Notes under the pieces: model-generated | Told to the model about the DNA's origin: nothing | Databases searched by the model: none | The model's input: only the letters and a program-made list of their open reading frames with translations | DNA from: Acinetobacter tjernbergiae DSM 14971 = CIP 107465 | GTDB lineage: Bacteria > Pseudomonadota > Gammaproteobacteria > Pseudomonadales > Moraxellaceae | Reading direction: 5' to 3' | Length of the DNA: 64,000 bases | Assembly: GCF_000374425.1 (NCBI RefSeq) | Contig: NZ_KB894364.1 | Span: 62,001-126,000 of the forward strand | Shown: positions 1 to 9,489 of the stretch, in pieces | How the letters are laid out: every line of letters starts with the position of its first letter | Position numbering within the stretch: the first letter of the stretch is position 1 | Made by a program: the position numbers and the translations under genes

Positions 1-770
1 AAAAATTCTTGTTGATGATGATAACCTTGTTCCAGTCTGTCTAAAACTCGATTGAAACCCTCAACCAAAGGCACAATTTCTAAGGGTACTTTTTCCACTA
101 AAAGCCGTTCGTGCAGTGAGCGTGGGGAAATCGCAGTCGCAGATTCTGAAATTTTGCGTAACGGTTTTAGGGTATGTTTAAGGGTAAAATAGGCACATAA
201 TCCAAACACGATACATAATACAAAACTAAAAAGCATCATCCCCAACCACATAAAGGGTAAGGCAAATCCTCGATGTAAAAGGTAATGTAATCTTGCACTG
301 ACTGCAAATTGTAGATACCAGTTTTTATTCTGATTTTGAATTAAAGCCGTTGCAGCATATACCACACCACTATCATTTTTAAACTGGAAAGGTTGCTGAT
401 TTTCTAAGGTCTGAATATCGACACTACGCCAAAAATTTTCATCTGCACCAGAAGATAAAAAGGTCGTTCCATTTTCATCTAGTATGCGATAAGCAGTTTC
501 CTGTTTTAGGCTGTCAAATATCCAAGATAAGTTGCCCTCCATATCATCGGCAAAGCCAATCGGTGTGCCTGTTTGGTCAAAAACGACATTTTTTGCTTGT
601 TCATAAGTTAATGCAGCGACATCAGAACTGGCAAAATAATGACTTCTGATGACCACCCACCAAAATGCAATCAGTGAAACCAGTATAATGCTGAATATCA
701 CCCCAACCACATAGGCAAAAATGATTTTAAAACTCAGGCTTTTTAACCACTGCAATTTCACGAAGTGCAT
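1..770 (-). CDS. Sensor histidine kinase, N-terminal part only (cut by window edge)
   Basis: Only the first 256 codons lie in the window; the catalytic half is off the left edge. The ATG at 770 is in frame and overlaps the 3' end of the response regulator gene by 44 bp, the usual coupling of such pairs. The sequence shows a first membrane helix (about residues 13-38), a periplasmic sensor stretch, a second helix around residues 175-200 and then a HAMP-like linker (KPLRKISESA...) that runs to the window edge just before the expected phospho-accepting histidine. The layout matches QseC/PmrB-type kinases, but the signal sensed cannot be read. The start is moderately sure; a TTG at 755 is an alternative. 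Confidence 0.85.
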   Translation of the reverse strand, partial: MHFVKLQWLKSLSFKIIFAYVVGVIFSIILVSLIAFWWVVIRSHYFASSDVAALTYEQAKNVVFDQTGTPIGFADDMEGNLSWIFDSLKQETAYRILDENGTTFLSSGADENFWRSVDIQTLENQQPFQFKNDSGVVYAATALIQNQNKNWYLQFAVSARLHYLLHRGFALPFMWLGMMLFSFVLCIVFGLCAYFTLKHTLKPLRKISESATAISPRSLHERLLVEKVPLEIVPLVEGFNRVLDRLEQGYHHQQEF

Positions 771-1425
771 AACCAAGATTTCTCATATTCACAATGCCTA
801 GACTGGAATCAATCACACCCAGTTTTTTGCGTAAACGATGTAAGACCACATCTAGTGCATTCGGTGTAACGGCTTCACTCAATCCCCAACCTGCTGCTTC
901 CAGTGCATGGTGACGAATCACATCAGCTTTTTTCTGTACAAATAACAGCATAATTTGCAGCTCGGCTGGAGCAAGTTTAACCTGCTTATCATGGCAACAC
1001 ATCACACTGATTTCGGGCTTAATGCAAATATCGTGATATTGCGGTTCAAGTATAATACTCACCGCAGGTCGGCGTAATAATGCTCTGACCCGAGCCACCA
1101 TTTCTTCCATTTCAAAAGGTTTGGGTAAATAGTCATCTGCCCCAGCTTCAAGCCCTTCAACACGGTCATGCAGAATATCCCGTGCGGTTAATATCAAACA
1201 CGGAATATTATGATTTGCTTGGCGTAATCTTTTTAGCAGTATGAGTCCATCACCATCAGGCAAGCCACGGTCTAAAATTAATGCCTGATAAGGAATTTTC
1301 TGTATCGCTGCCCAAGCCGTATCAATACGTTCAAAGACATCAACTGCAATACCCGCAATGTTTAATTTTTTGCAGACCAATGTTGCAAGGCGTTCATGGT
1401 CTTCAACTAAAATGATTCTATACAT
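727..1425 (-). CDS. OmpR/QseB-family response regulator
   Basis: A 232-residue DNA-binding response regulator. The receiver domain (1-118) has the acidic pair E8/D9, the phospho-acceptor D52 in LILDRGLPDGDG, T80 and K102 in PKPF. The C-terminal half is a winged-helix Trans_reg_C domain ending in the recognition region (LDVVLHRLRKKLG). It lies 11 bp after mipA and overlaps the kinase gene, so the three are probably one transcript. Likely targets are the mipA promoter and the divergent RND efflux operon. PmrA, QseB and AdeR are all relatives; the sequence alone does not say which is closest. Confidence 0.95.
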   Translation of the reverse strand: MYRIILVEDHERLATLVCKKLNIAGIAVDVFERIDTAWAAIQKIPYQALILDRGLPDGDGLILLKRLRQANHNIPCLILTARDILHDRVEGLEAGADDYLPKPFEMEEMVARVRALLRRPAVSIILEPQYHDICIKPEISVMCCHDKQVKLAPAELQIMLLFVQKKADVIRHHALEAAGWGLSEAVTPNALDVVLHRLRKKLGVIDSSLGIVNMRNLGYALREIAVVKKPEF

Positions 1426-1436
1426 AAGCGGTTACA

Positions 1437-2261
1437 TTAGAAACGATGCAGATAACCCAACATGATACGATTTTCCATAGAACTATCCACGATAGGGCTA
1501 TCTTTAATCTCATCTGACAGGTTGGTGACCGCAACATCAATAAACATCGAATTTTTCATATCAAACAAATACATACCTCTCATCCCATATTCAACTTGAA
1601 ATGCGGAATCGCCATGATATTCAGGGCGGTCAGGACGAGCTTCATGTTGACGAACACCATAAGTATAATCTACATATTTTTTATCTAAAAACGTTCCTGT
1701 GACATAAGGGGTTAGCATCACACGTTCAGCGATATGAAAGGTTTTTTCCAAGCCTAAACTGGCACGTTGTCCTTTACTTTTGCCTGATACATCAGCAAGC
1801 CAAGCGGCATTTACATCAACAATATCATTTTTCCATTCTACTTTCGCACCTGCCCACACGCCACCTTTGCGTTGCTGCATACCATTTAAAATAGGGGTGT
1901 CTTTAATGTCATCTTTATCGTAAGCACCAAAATCATACTCGGCAGACAGATTAAAATTTAATTCTTGTGATTCATCAAGTTGCAAGCTCGGTAGTTTAAA
2001 ATCCAGTGTTGGACCAAATAAACGGATATATTGATTTTCTGCTTGAATAATCGGAATCGCCATTGTTTTACGGTCAATGTCTTTATATGGTTTTTGACTG
2101 GTTATCCCTGCAATACCCAAGCCAAATTCCCAACCGTCTTGCTCGGGCGGCTGTGCAAGGCTTGACATCGAACATGCAACTGCACTTATCAATAGTGCTG
2201 TCATTTTTAGCTTACTTTGAACCACGCCCTGAAATTTGTGAATAGTAGAAAATAAGTACAT
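1437..2261 (-). CDS. MipA/OmpV family outer-membrane protein
   Basis: A 274-residue predicted outer-membrane beta-barrel of the MipA/OmpV family: alternating amphipathic strands, many aromatic girdle residues and a terminal phenylalanine (YLHRF), the usual barrel-assembly signal. A signal peptide precedes a likely cleavage after SSLAQ. I chose the ATG at 2261 because the longer frame starting at 2276 (ATGAGGAGAACTTC) would use the ribosome binding site AGGAG as coding sequence. It is first in an operon with the response regulator and kinase. Barrels of this family are often induced beside envelope-stress two-component systems; some members bind murein synthases, but that role is not shown here. 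Confidence 0.85.
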   Translation of the reverse strand: MYLFSTIHKFQGVVQSKLKMTALLISAVACSMSSLAQPPEQDGWEFGLGIAGITSQKPYKDIDRKTMAIPIIQAENQYIRLFGPTLDFKLPSLQLDESQELNFNLSAEYDFGAYDKDDIKDTPILNGMQQRKGGVWAGAKVEWKNDIVDVNAAWLADVSGKSKGQRASLGLEKTFHIAERVMLTPYVTGTFLDKKYVDYTYGVRQHEARPDRPEYHGDSAFQVEYGMRGMYLFDMKNSMFIDVAVTNLSDEIKDSPIVDSSMENRIMLGYLHRF

Positions 2262-2328
2262 TGAAGTTCTCCTCATGAAATTTTCACTAGCTTCAGGGAA
2301 AGTGACTTACTGCATACTTACGCTTTTC

Positions 2329-2346
2329 TTTTTAAGCCTTTTTAAC
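2329..2346. promoter_or_regulatory. Candidate response-regulator box in divergent promoter region
   Basis: The 215-bp gap between mipA and the divergent efflux operon contains a tandem repeat, TTTTTAAG then TTTTTAAC, with starts 10 bp apart. Direct half-sites at one helical turn are typical for OmpR-family regulators such as PmrA (TTAA-type boxes), and the regulator gene is next door. This is inference from position and spacing; the DNA is AT-rich, so chance is possible. Confidence 0.25.
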
Positions 2347-2476
2347 TGCGTTATTTTTCAGTAAGCATTGAGAAAGTTTCAATCTTGCATAGTGGTCACA
2401 TCATTTTGCGTATTCCTGTTTTATCGAAATTATGGAAACGCATGAGATATGAATACGACACGAGCAGACAAACTTT

Positions 2477-3598
2477 ATGAAATTACGGCATCGTCTTATG
2501 ACTTGCATTGTTGTGTTAGGCATTGCGATATTTTTAATGATATGGCGACTTCCCTCAACATCTGTCCCCCCCGTTACAGAGGAAAAACCTGTACTCAGTG
2601 TAGAAATTATTTCTCCACAACAGAATATTGTACCGCAGACCATTATGGCAAACGGCAATATTATGGCATGGCAGGAAGCCAGTATTGGAACAGAAGCCAA
2701 TGGGCTTCGCTTGATTGATGTAAAGGTCAATATTGGCGATACGGTAAAGCGTGGTCAGTTATTGTCAAGTTTTGCAACCGATACCATTCAAGCCGAATTG
2801 GTACAAAGTCGAGCAACTGTCAGTGAAGCCACCGTTGCTTTAGCCGATGCCGCAGCAAATGCCCAGCGTGCCAAATTATTAAAAGACACTGGGGCAGTCT
2901 CTGCTCAGGAAATACAGCAACTTATCAATACTGAACGAGCAGCCCAAGCACGTTTGGACAGTGCTTTAGCACTGGAAAAAATATACCAGCTAAAACTTAA
3001 ACAAACGCATATTTTAGCCCCTGATGATGGGGTGATTTCGGCTCGCATCGCAACGGTTGGAGCAGTCATGCCCGCAGGTGAGGAATTATTCCGGCTCATT
3101 CGCCATGGTCGGTTAGAATGGCGTGCAGAAGTTGCAGAAGCTGACTTGATTCAGCTCAAAGTTGGGCAAACTGCCACATTAACGTTAAGTCATGGCGAAA
3201 CAATTCAGGGAAAATTACGCAGGATTGCCCCTGTGGTCGATGTGCAAACACGCAATGCGTTGGTCTATGTCGATTTGGTTGCCAATCCTTATGTCAAAAT
3301 GGGAATGTTTGCCAAAGGTACATTTACCATTGCCCAGAAAAATGCACTCACTCTGCCGCAAAGTGCTGTTTTCATTCAAGATGGCTTTCACTTTGTATTG
3401 ACGGTCAATGCTAGTTCTCGAGTACAACAAATTCCAGTCAAAATTGGACAATCGTTTGCAAATCAAATTGAAATTATTGAGGGCTTAACCCCCTTGAGCC
3501 AAGTCATCGCAACAGGTGGAGGCTTTTTAAGAGAGGGCGATTTGGTACGAGTTTTAGATTCATCAACTGCTCATCGTGAGGTGAATCATGAATTTTAA
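2477..3598 (+). CDS. RND efflux periplasmic adaptor (membrane fusion protein)
   Basis: A 373-residue HlyD/AcrA-type adaptor that would link an inner-membrane RND pump to an outer-membrane channel. It shows an N-terminal anchor (MTCIVVLGIAIFLMIW), a lipoyl/barrel-sandwich half (GTEANGLRLIDVKVNIGDTV), an alpha-hairpin (about 100-160), the second lipoyl half (ILAPDDGVISARIATVGAV) and a beta-barrel domain. There is no lipobox. It overlaps the pump gene by 11 bp, so both are co-translated. No strong ribosome binding site is visible at the ATG at 2477; the ATG at 2498 is possible. Confidence 0.92.
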   Translation: MKLRHRLMTCIVVLGIAIFLMIWRLPSTSVPPVTEEKPVLSVEIISPQQNIVPQTIMANGNIMAWQEASIGTEANGLRLIDVKVNIGDTVKRGQLLSSFATDTIQAELVQSRATVSEATVALADAAANAQRAKLLKDTGAVSAQEIQQLINTERAAQARLDSALALEKIYQLKLKQTHILAPDDGVISARIATVGAVMPAGEELFRLIRHGRLEWRAEVAEADLIQLKVGQTATLTLSHGETIQGKLRRIAPVVDVQTRNALVYVDLVANPYVKMGMFAKGTFTIAQKNALTLPQSAVFIQDGFHFVLTVNASSRVQQIPVKIGQSFANQIEIIEGLTPLSQVIATGGGFLREGDLVRVLDSSTAHREVNHEF

Positions 3599-6500
3599 TG
3601 TTTCATCTTGGTCAATTCGCAATCCTACCCCTGTCATTCTACTGTTTATTTTACTGACCGTTTTAGGCTTATATAGTTTTAATGCCATACATGTGCAGAA
3701 CTTTCCTGATATCGAAACACCCACTGTCCTGATTAATACGGAATTATCGGGGGCAACCGCAGAACAATTAGAACATGATGTGGTCAGAAAAATTGAAGAT
3801 GCTCTTGCAACCCTACAAGGTGTTCAAAATATCCAAAGTCAGATTTCAGACGGTCAGGCAAATATTAGCGTGAGCTTTGAACTGGATAAAAACATTCAAC
3901 AGGCCGTAGATGAAGTCGATGCTGCTGTCACGCAAATCCGTTCCGATTTACCCACATATCTCACTGACCCGATTGTACAACGTGCCAATATGACGGGAAA
4001 TACAATTTTAAGTTATACCATCAGCTCCGATAAAATGAATGATGAGGCTTTATCTTGGTTTGTTGAACATCAAGTCAGCAAAGCACTTTTGGCAGTCAAA
4101 GGCGTGGGTGGCGTAAAGCGGATTGGTGGGGTTCATCGGGAGATTCGGGTAGACATTGACCCTGTTAAATTGATGGCATTGAATACCACAGTCAATGATA
4201 TTTCACAGCAATTAAAACACGTCCAACAGGATGCTTCTGCTGGTCGAGCCAGTTTAGGCGATGCTGAACAATTAATCCGTACCTTAGCCACGGTAAAATC
4301 TGCCGATGAATTGGCAAAAATGCCGATTCCCTTATTTGATGGTCGGGTGGTACGACTGGAACAGGTGGCAAACATTGATGATGATATTGCAGAACCTGGC
4401 TCTATTGTCCTACTCAATGGACAAGCTGTGGTCGGCTTTGAAATTGCCCGTGCAAAATCTGCAAGCGAAACTGAAGTAGCAAAAGATGTTCAGGCAGTTT
4501 TAGAGAAATTTCAATCACAACACCCCCATATCCATCTCACAAAAGTTCTGGACTTTGTTGAACCTGTCAATGAGAACTATCACGGTTCAATGATGCTGCT
4601 CTATGAGGGTGCATTTTTAGCCATCATCGTGGTTTTCCTGTTTCTACGAGATTGGCGTGCCACGCTGATTTCCGCCATCACTTTACCTCTATCGGTGATT
4701 CCGACATTTCTGCTGATTCATTGGCTGGGTTTTAGTCTCAATGTGGTGACACTCTTATCGCTTTCATTGGTTATTGGGGTATTGGTCGATGATGCCATTG
4801 TTGAAATCGAAAATATCATGCGGCATTTACGCATGGGTAAAACACCTTATCAGGCTGCGATAGATGCCGCCAATGAAATTGGCTTGGCAGTGATTGCCAC
4901 AACATTTACCTTAATTGCGGTGTTCTTACCCACTGCATTTATGGGTGGTATTGCAGGTCAATTCTTTATTCAATTTGGCTGGACAGCAGCAATATCAGTG
5001 TTTTTTTCATTAGTTGTTGCCCGAATGCTTACACCCATGTTGGCAGCATATTTATTTAAAGTACCAAAATTTAAAGAAAAACAACCCTTTTGGTTAAGTC
5101 ATTATTTAAAGTGGATAAAAATATGCTTAAAACATCGTTTACTGACGATGGTTGCCGCCTGTACTTTTCTTATCGGTAGTTTATGTCTGATTCCATTTTT
5201 AGCCACAGGATTTATGCCGCCTGATGATTTGTCACAAACGCAAGTTACCCTCACTTTACCCTCAGGCAGTCACTTAGAGCAAACCAAAGCGATTGCAGAA
5301 CAGGCTCGTTTATTACTGGAAAATAATGGCCATGTCACGCAAGTTTATACTTCTATTGGCGAAACCTCAGCACAGAGTGACCCTTTTTCTAGCAGTCAAT
5401 TTGCTGATGTCAGTCAGGCAACATTGACCATCAATATTTTACCCCGTCAGCAGCGTAAAGGCGTAACTCGACAAGAGATTGAGTCGCAATTTAGGGACGC
5501 TTTACAACCATTGGCTGGTGTACGCATCAAAGTCGGAATGGACGATGCCGAAAGCTATGTTTTGGTACTCGCAGGCGAAGATTCCCAACAACTCAACCAA
5601 TATGCCAGACAGGTTGAACAAGACATTCGTCGTATCGCCAATATTGGTACAGTCACTTCAACGGCAGCACTGGTTCGCCCTGAAATTGTCGTTCGTCCAG
5701 ATTTTATACGAGCTGCGGATTTAGGGGTCACATCGGCAGCGATTGCGGAAACATTGCGTATTGCGACCAATGGTAATTATGAGCAGGAACTTGCAAAACT
5801 CAATCTCACAGAACGGCAAATCCCTGTCCGAGTAAAGTTACAAGCACAGGCTCGCAAAGATTTACATCTCCTTGAAAATCTGCCGATTCCCAGTGCAACA
5901 GGCTTTGTCGCTTTAAAAAATGTCGCCACTTTTTCGATGGATAGTAGCTTATCCAAAATTGAACGATATGACCGTATGCGAAATATCAATATCCAAATCG
6001 AACTCAATGGACTGGCTTTGGGTGATGTAGAACGCGCAATCCTATCTTTACCCTCTTTACAGCACTTGCCAACAGGCATTGTACATACCACAACAGGCGA
6101 TGCCGAAGTGATGGGCGAATTATTTCAAAGTTTTGGCTTAGCCATGGCAACGGGTGTGCTGTGTATTTATATGGTTTTGGTATTGCTGTTTAAAGGATTT
6201 ATTCGACCATTGGTGATTCTCATTGCTTTGGTTTTATCTATTCCTGGTGCATTAATCGCATTATTCATAACGAACTCCCCACTCTCCATGCCATCCATGA
6301 TTGGTTTAATCATGCTCATGGGTATCTCAACTAAAAATTCGATTCTTTTGATTGACTATATTTTAATCGCACAACATGAACAGGGCTTATCACGTTTTGA
6401 AGCCACACTGGATGCGTGTAGAAAACGTGCTCGCCCCATTGTGATGACAACACTTGCTATGGGGGCAGGTATGTTACCGATTGCACTTGGCTTGGGTGCT

Positions 6501-6677
6501 GACCCAAGTTTTCGTAGTCCTATGGCGATTGTCGTCATTGGTGGATTAATTACATCAACCATTTTAAGCCTGTTGGTCATTCCTGTGGTCTTTACTTATC
6601 TGGATGAGATTGAGCAAAAGATATTGGTTTTATTTAACAAAGACCAAGCTCAAGTCATTGAAACCAATGAACTATAA
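3588..6677 (+). CDS. RND efflux permease (HAE1/AcrB-like)
   Basis: A full-length 1029-residue RND pump with the family's 12-helix plan: a first helix at about 12-30, a large periplasmic porter loop, a helix bundle (about 335-540), a second loop and a C-terminal bundle (about 850-1000). Helix 4 carries the proton-relay acids in GVLVDDAIVEIEN. Substrates are probably small hydrophobic or amphipathic drugs; CzcA-type metal pumps are less likely but not excluded. The operon has an adaptor but no outer-membrane factor, so it presumably borrows a TolC-like channel. The next gene, an LpxO-like hydroxylase, starts 14 bp downstream and looks co-transcribed. Confidence 0.93.
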   Translation: MNFNVSSWSIRNPTPVILLFILLTVLGLYSFNAIHVQNFPDIETPTVLINTELSGATAEQLEHDVVRKIEDALATLQGVQNIQSQISDGQANISVSFELDKNIQQAVDEVDAAVTQIRSDLPTYLTDPIVQRANMTGNTILSYTISSDKMNDEALSWFVEHQVSKALLAVKGVGGVKRIGGVHREIRVDIDPVKLMALNTTVNDISQQLKHVQQDASAGRASLGDAEQLIRTLATVKSADELAKMPIPLFDGRVVRLEQVANIDDDIAEPGSIVLLNGQAVVGFEIARAKSASETEVAKDVQAVLEKFQSQHPHIHLTKVLDFVEPVNENYHGSMMLLYEGAFLAIIVVFLFLRDWRATLISAITLPLSVIPTFLLIHWLGFSLNVVTLLSLSLVIGVLVDDAIVEIENIMRHLRMGKTPYQAAIDAANEIGLAVIATTFTLIAVFLPTAFMGGIAGQFFIQFGWTAAISVFFSLVVARMLTPMLAAYLFKVPKFKEKQPFWLSHYLKWIKICLKHRLLTMVAACTFLIGSLCLIPFLATGFMPPDDLSQTQVTLTLPSGSHLEQTKAIAEQARLLLENNGHVTQVYTSIGETSAQSDPFSSSQFADVSQATLTINILPRQQRKGVTRQEIESQFRDALQPLAGVRIKVGMDDAESYVLVLAGEDSQQLNQYARQVEQDIRRIANIGTVTSTAALVRPEIVVRPDFIRAADLGVTSAAIAETLRIATNGNYEQELAKLNLTERQIPVRVKLQAQARKDLHLLENLPIPSATGFVALKNVATFSMDSSLSKIERYDRMRNINIQIELNGLALGDVERAILSLPSLQHLPTGIVHTTTGDAEVMGELFQSFGLAMATGVLCIYMVLVLLFKGFIRPLVILIALVLSIPGALIALFITNSPLSMPSMIGLIMLMGISTKNSILLIDYILIAQHEQGLSRFEATLDACRKRARPIVMTTLAMGAGMLPIALGLGADPSFRSPMAIVVIGGLITSTILSLLVIPVVFTYLDEIEQKILVLFNKDQAQVIETNEL

Positions 6678-6691
6678 TCGGAGCAGCATTC

Positions 6692-7672
6692 ATGAATCCA
6701 AGTATAATTGTCATCATTGGCTTAATCATCTATTCGATAAGTGCCATTGCTTATGTATACCATTGGCGAGGTGCAGTGCGTTATGACACATTCTCACAAT
6801 TTCTAAGAAAAAGTTGGCCAATATTTGCACCATTCAATTGTATTCTTTATATGACTACAAAGAGATCAGCAAAAAATCCGATATTACGTGCTGACTTTTT
6901 GCAAAATATCAAAATACTTAGGGATAACTGGCAAATCATTAGAGATGAAGCCCTTGCTATACAATCATTTGGTCTGTTTGATACCATCAAAACTGTTGGT
7001 GCAGATGGTTATTATGATGTTGGTTTTCGCACTTTTTATAAGCGAGGCTGGAGTAAATTTTACTTAAAATGGTATGGAACAACGCATCTTTCTGCTCAAA
7101 GATTATGTCCTCAAACATTGGATTTACTCAATCAAATCCCTGCCATTCGTGGTGCTATGTTCTCTATTCTACCTGCTGGTTCTGAATTGAGTTTACATTC
7201 TGACCCTATAGGTGGCTGTCTCAGATATCATTTAGGTTTAGCAACACCGAACTCTAAAAATTGCCAAATTAATATTGATGGGCAAACCTGTACTTGGTTT
7301 GATGGTGAAGATTTTGTATTTGATGAAACCTATCCACATTTTGCATACAACACAACAAATTCAGCACGTTTAATCCTAATGTGTGATGTAGATCGTCCGA
7401 TGAACATTTTTGGACGAATCTTTAACAGTGGCTATCGCATTCTTGTGAAAGGTACTGTTGTTCCAAACACGCCTGAAGATAAATGCGGTCTCTTTAGTAA
7501 GATTTTTAAAAATATTGCGCCATTAAAACAAAAATCACTAAAGTTAAAAGAAAATCATTATAAAACTTATAAATCACTCAAATTTATCTTAAATTCCAGT
7601 CTTCTATTTATCATTTTCTTGGCATTATATGGGCTGATTTATTTATTTGAGATGCTTTTTAAAATGCCCTAA
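6692..7672 (+). CDS. lpxO: LpxO-like aspartyl/asparaginyl beta-hydroxylase (lipid A hydroxylase)
   Basis: A 326-residue membrane-bound Fe(II)/2-oxoglutarate dioxygenase-like protein. It has an N-terminal helix (4-23) followed by YHWRGAVR, which resembles the start of Salmonella LpxO, then a jelly-roll domain with likely iron ligands H169 and D171 (LHSDPIGG) and H216 (YPHFAYN), a 2-oxoglutarate-binding arginine in SARLIL, and a second helix near the C-terminus (about 305-322). LpxO hydroxylates a secondary acyl chain of lipid A. Placement 14 bp after an RND pump near a PmrA-like pair supports an envelope role. The family is sure; the lipid A substrate is inferred. Confidence 0.75.
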   Translation: MNPSIIVIIGLIIYSISAIAYVYHWRGAVRYDTFSQFLRKSWPIFAPFNCILYMTTKRSAKNPILRADFLQNIKILRDNWQIIRDEALAIQSFGLFDTIKTVGADGYYDVGFRTFYKRGWSKFYLKWYGTTHLSAQRLCPQTLDLLNQIPAIRGAMFSILPAGSELSLHSDPIGGCLRYHLGLATPNSKNCQINIDGQTCTWFDGEDFVFDETYPHFAYNTTNSARLILMCDVDRPMNIFGRIFNSGYRILVKGTVVPNTPEDKCGLFSKIFKNIAPLKQKSLKLKENHYKTYKSLKFILNSSLLFIIFLALYGLIYLFEMLFKMP

Positions 7673-7752
7673 AAATAACGTATTTACCATCGGATGGTGA
7701 AAGCTACACACATACAAGACTTCATCTGATATTTAAATTTTGGAGAACAATA

Positions 7753-9348
7753 TTGAAAATTAAGAATTTTCCAGAAAATTCCAGAATTACCTTTCTGGGT
7801 TCTATTTTTAAAGAGAACAAACAGGTAAACTGGAATATTAATATTGGTTTGGAAAACCATTATACAAACTCGGCTGATTATCAAAAATATATGATAAAAC
7901 ACGCTCGCTTTTCTAATATGCCATTATTGGCCAAAAATAGACGATTTAACCAGACCAAAGAGATTCCACTCTACAATGAATCCATCATCACCATCAAAAT
8001 TGATGACTTTAAAAATTGGCAGATAACCACAAGTAAATCAGGACAATATCTATTTAGCCATATTGTGAGTGACTTAGAAGAAACATATAAAAATATTCAA
8101 ATTCATTTACCACACATTGAACTGGCTCGGGTCTTATTCTTCCATAATGCCTATCTATCTCGTGCAGCTTTAACACAAGGAAAACTGACAGCAGAATATT
8201 ATATTGTGCCTGAAGAACATCAAACGACTATTCACGTCCATGAGTTTTGTGGCTTCCCATCCTATCAATATGATAATGTCGGTATGCGCCGTCTACTTTC
8301 ATGGATATTACTGGATACTGAGGCACGAGCATCTTATGAGAGTATTTCCAAACATTTTTTAAGTGAACAATTTAGAACTAAAACACAAACTTTTTGGAAT
8401 TTTATTTTTGCACCTCCCTCACTAAGAGGTGCTGAAATTACAATGAAAGTTTACTTCAGTGAAAAAAATGAACAATATTATGTGAATGAGATCATTGGGA
8501 TTGCTAATTTACCAACTGATATTTCTAATGAAGTGATTTTTTGTAATCCAAACTTTACCGTAAAAAATAGTTATGAAAAAACAGGTGGAAGTTCTGGAGG
8601 ACGTACCTCTGCCAATGATGATCCAACCATTGATGATGAAAAAGAGGCAGATAGTGATCGGAAAATTATCAAGATTGAATCTCCAAAAATTGCTATGTTC
8701 CTTGCCAGTCCTTATGAAACAAAAAAGGCGACACTTAAACGTTCAGGTAAAAAAGGTATACCGAATCAGAATAATGATGTTGAAATTCTACCCGATCATG
8801 GTGTGAGTACAGGTGAAACTACGATCTTTGGTGAAATTGGTCGTGGGGAATTTGAAAATGTTCAGGATGAAAGTGATGATCTTGAATTTTTCATGAAAAG
8901 GTTTGAAGCATTCAAAGTCATGATTGAACAATTTGCATCACAACATCGTATTCAGCCCATCATTCATGTACATAAGTTGCCTGCGGTCAATCGTTCTAAG
9001 TTACATAGAACTCATGATGGTAATCCGAGGTGTATTATTGAAGTCCAGCTTAGCTTTCAAAGCAAAAAATTTGTCATTCTGGAAATAGATACCAGCGATA
9101 ATCTGAAGCCTCTTTCTACACTGATTGTCAAAATCTCAGATACAGACTCATGGAACTCACATTTTCCAACTTTTCGGAAACAAGTCGTTAAGCGCTCTTT
9201 ACGTTGGCCGACAGCCAAGTCGTTACTGGATATAGGGATAAGGAAAACCTTTAATCATCCAAGAAATCTAGCCGAAATGGCTGAATCTGATGAAGAATTT
9301 AAAAATTGGCGAATACGACTAGAAGAAACTTTGCTGTCCTTATCCTAA
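7753..9348 (+). CDS. tnsE: TnsE-family transposition targeting protein
   Basis: 531 residues, against 538 for Tn7 TnsE. Similarity to Tn7 TnsE, compared from memory, runs along the whole length. The sliding-clamp motif region of TnsE (around residues 121-131, PQLELARSLFL) is matched by PHIELARVLFF at 120-130. The C-terminal TnsE domain (about 383-500) is conserved: RFEAF, RSKLHRTHDGNPR, FVILEIDTSD, LSTLIVKISDTDSW, VVKRSLRWP. The middle (about 275-370) is an acidic, low-complexity linker, as in TnsE. TnsE steers transposition into discontinuously replicating DNA such as conjugating plasmids. The start is a TTG with GGAGA 6-10 bp upstream. No tnsA, B, C or D is present, so its activity here is uncertain. 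Confidence 0.9.
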   Translation: MKIKNFPENSRITFLGSIFKENKQVNWNINIGLENHYTNSADYQKYMIKHARFSNMPLLAKNRRFNQTKEIPLYNESIITIKIDDFKNWQITTSKSGQYLFSHIVSDLEETYKNIQIHLPHIELARVLFFHNAYLSRAALTQGKLTAEYYIVPEEHQTTIHVHEFCGFPSYQYDNVGMRRLLSWILLDTEARASYESISKHFLSEQFRTKTQTFWNFIFAPPSLRGAEITMKVYFSEKNEQYYVNEIIGIANLPTDISNEVIFCNPNFTVKNSYEKTGGSSGGRTSANDDPTIDDEKEADSDRKIIKIESPKIAMFLASPYETKKATLKRSGKKGIPNQNNDVEILPDHGVSTGETTIFGEIGRGEFENVQDESDDLEFFMKRFEAFKVMIEQFASQHRIQPIIHVHKLPAVNRSKLHRTHDGNPRCIIEVQLSFQSKKFVILEIDTSDNLKPLSTLIVKISDTDSWNSHFPTFRKQVVKRSLRWPTAKSLLDIGIRKTFNHPRNLAEMAESDEEFKNWRIRLEETLLSLS

Positions 9349-9489
9349 GGATTTCTGACTCAAATTAGGGCATATCTTTTAGGGTATTATCCTTTTTTAA
9401 GGATTAAGCTTGATGAAAATCTTTTATTAATTTAAGCTGCTCTTAGTTTTCTAATTTTCCTTAATTTTCATGGAATTCAATTTTGCATA

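Noticed and set aside
7673..7752. Right end of the Tn7-like element between lpxO and tnsE
   Set aside because: A GACTTCATCTG stretch has the right orientation, but only about half of the 18 positions match the repeat and there is no TGT tip.
9412..9429. A fourth copy of the repeat after tnsE
   Set aside because: GATGAAAATCTTTTATTA needs two inserted bases and an extra T; in AT-rich DNA this is expected by chance.
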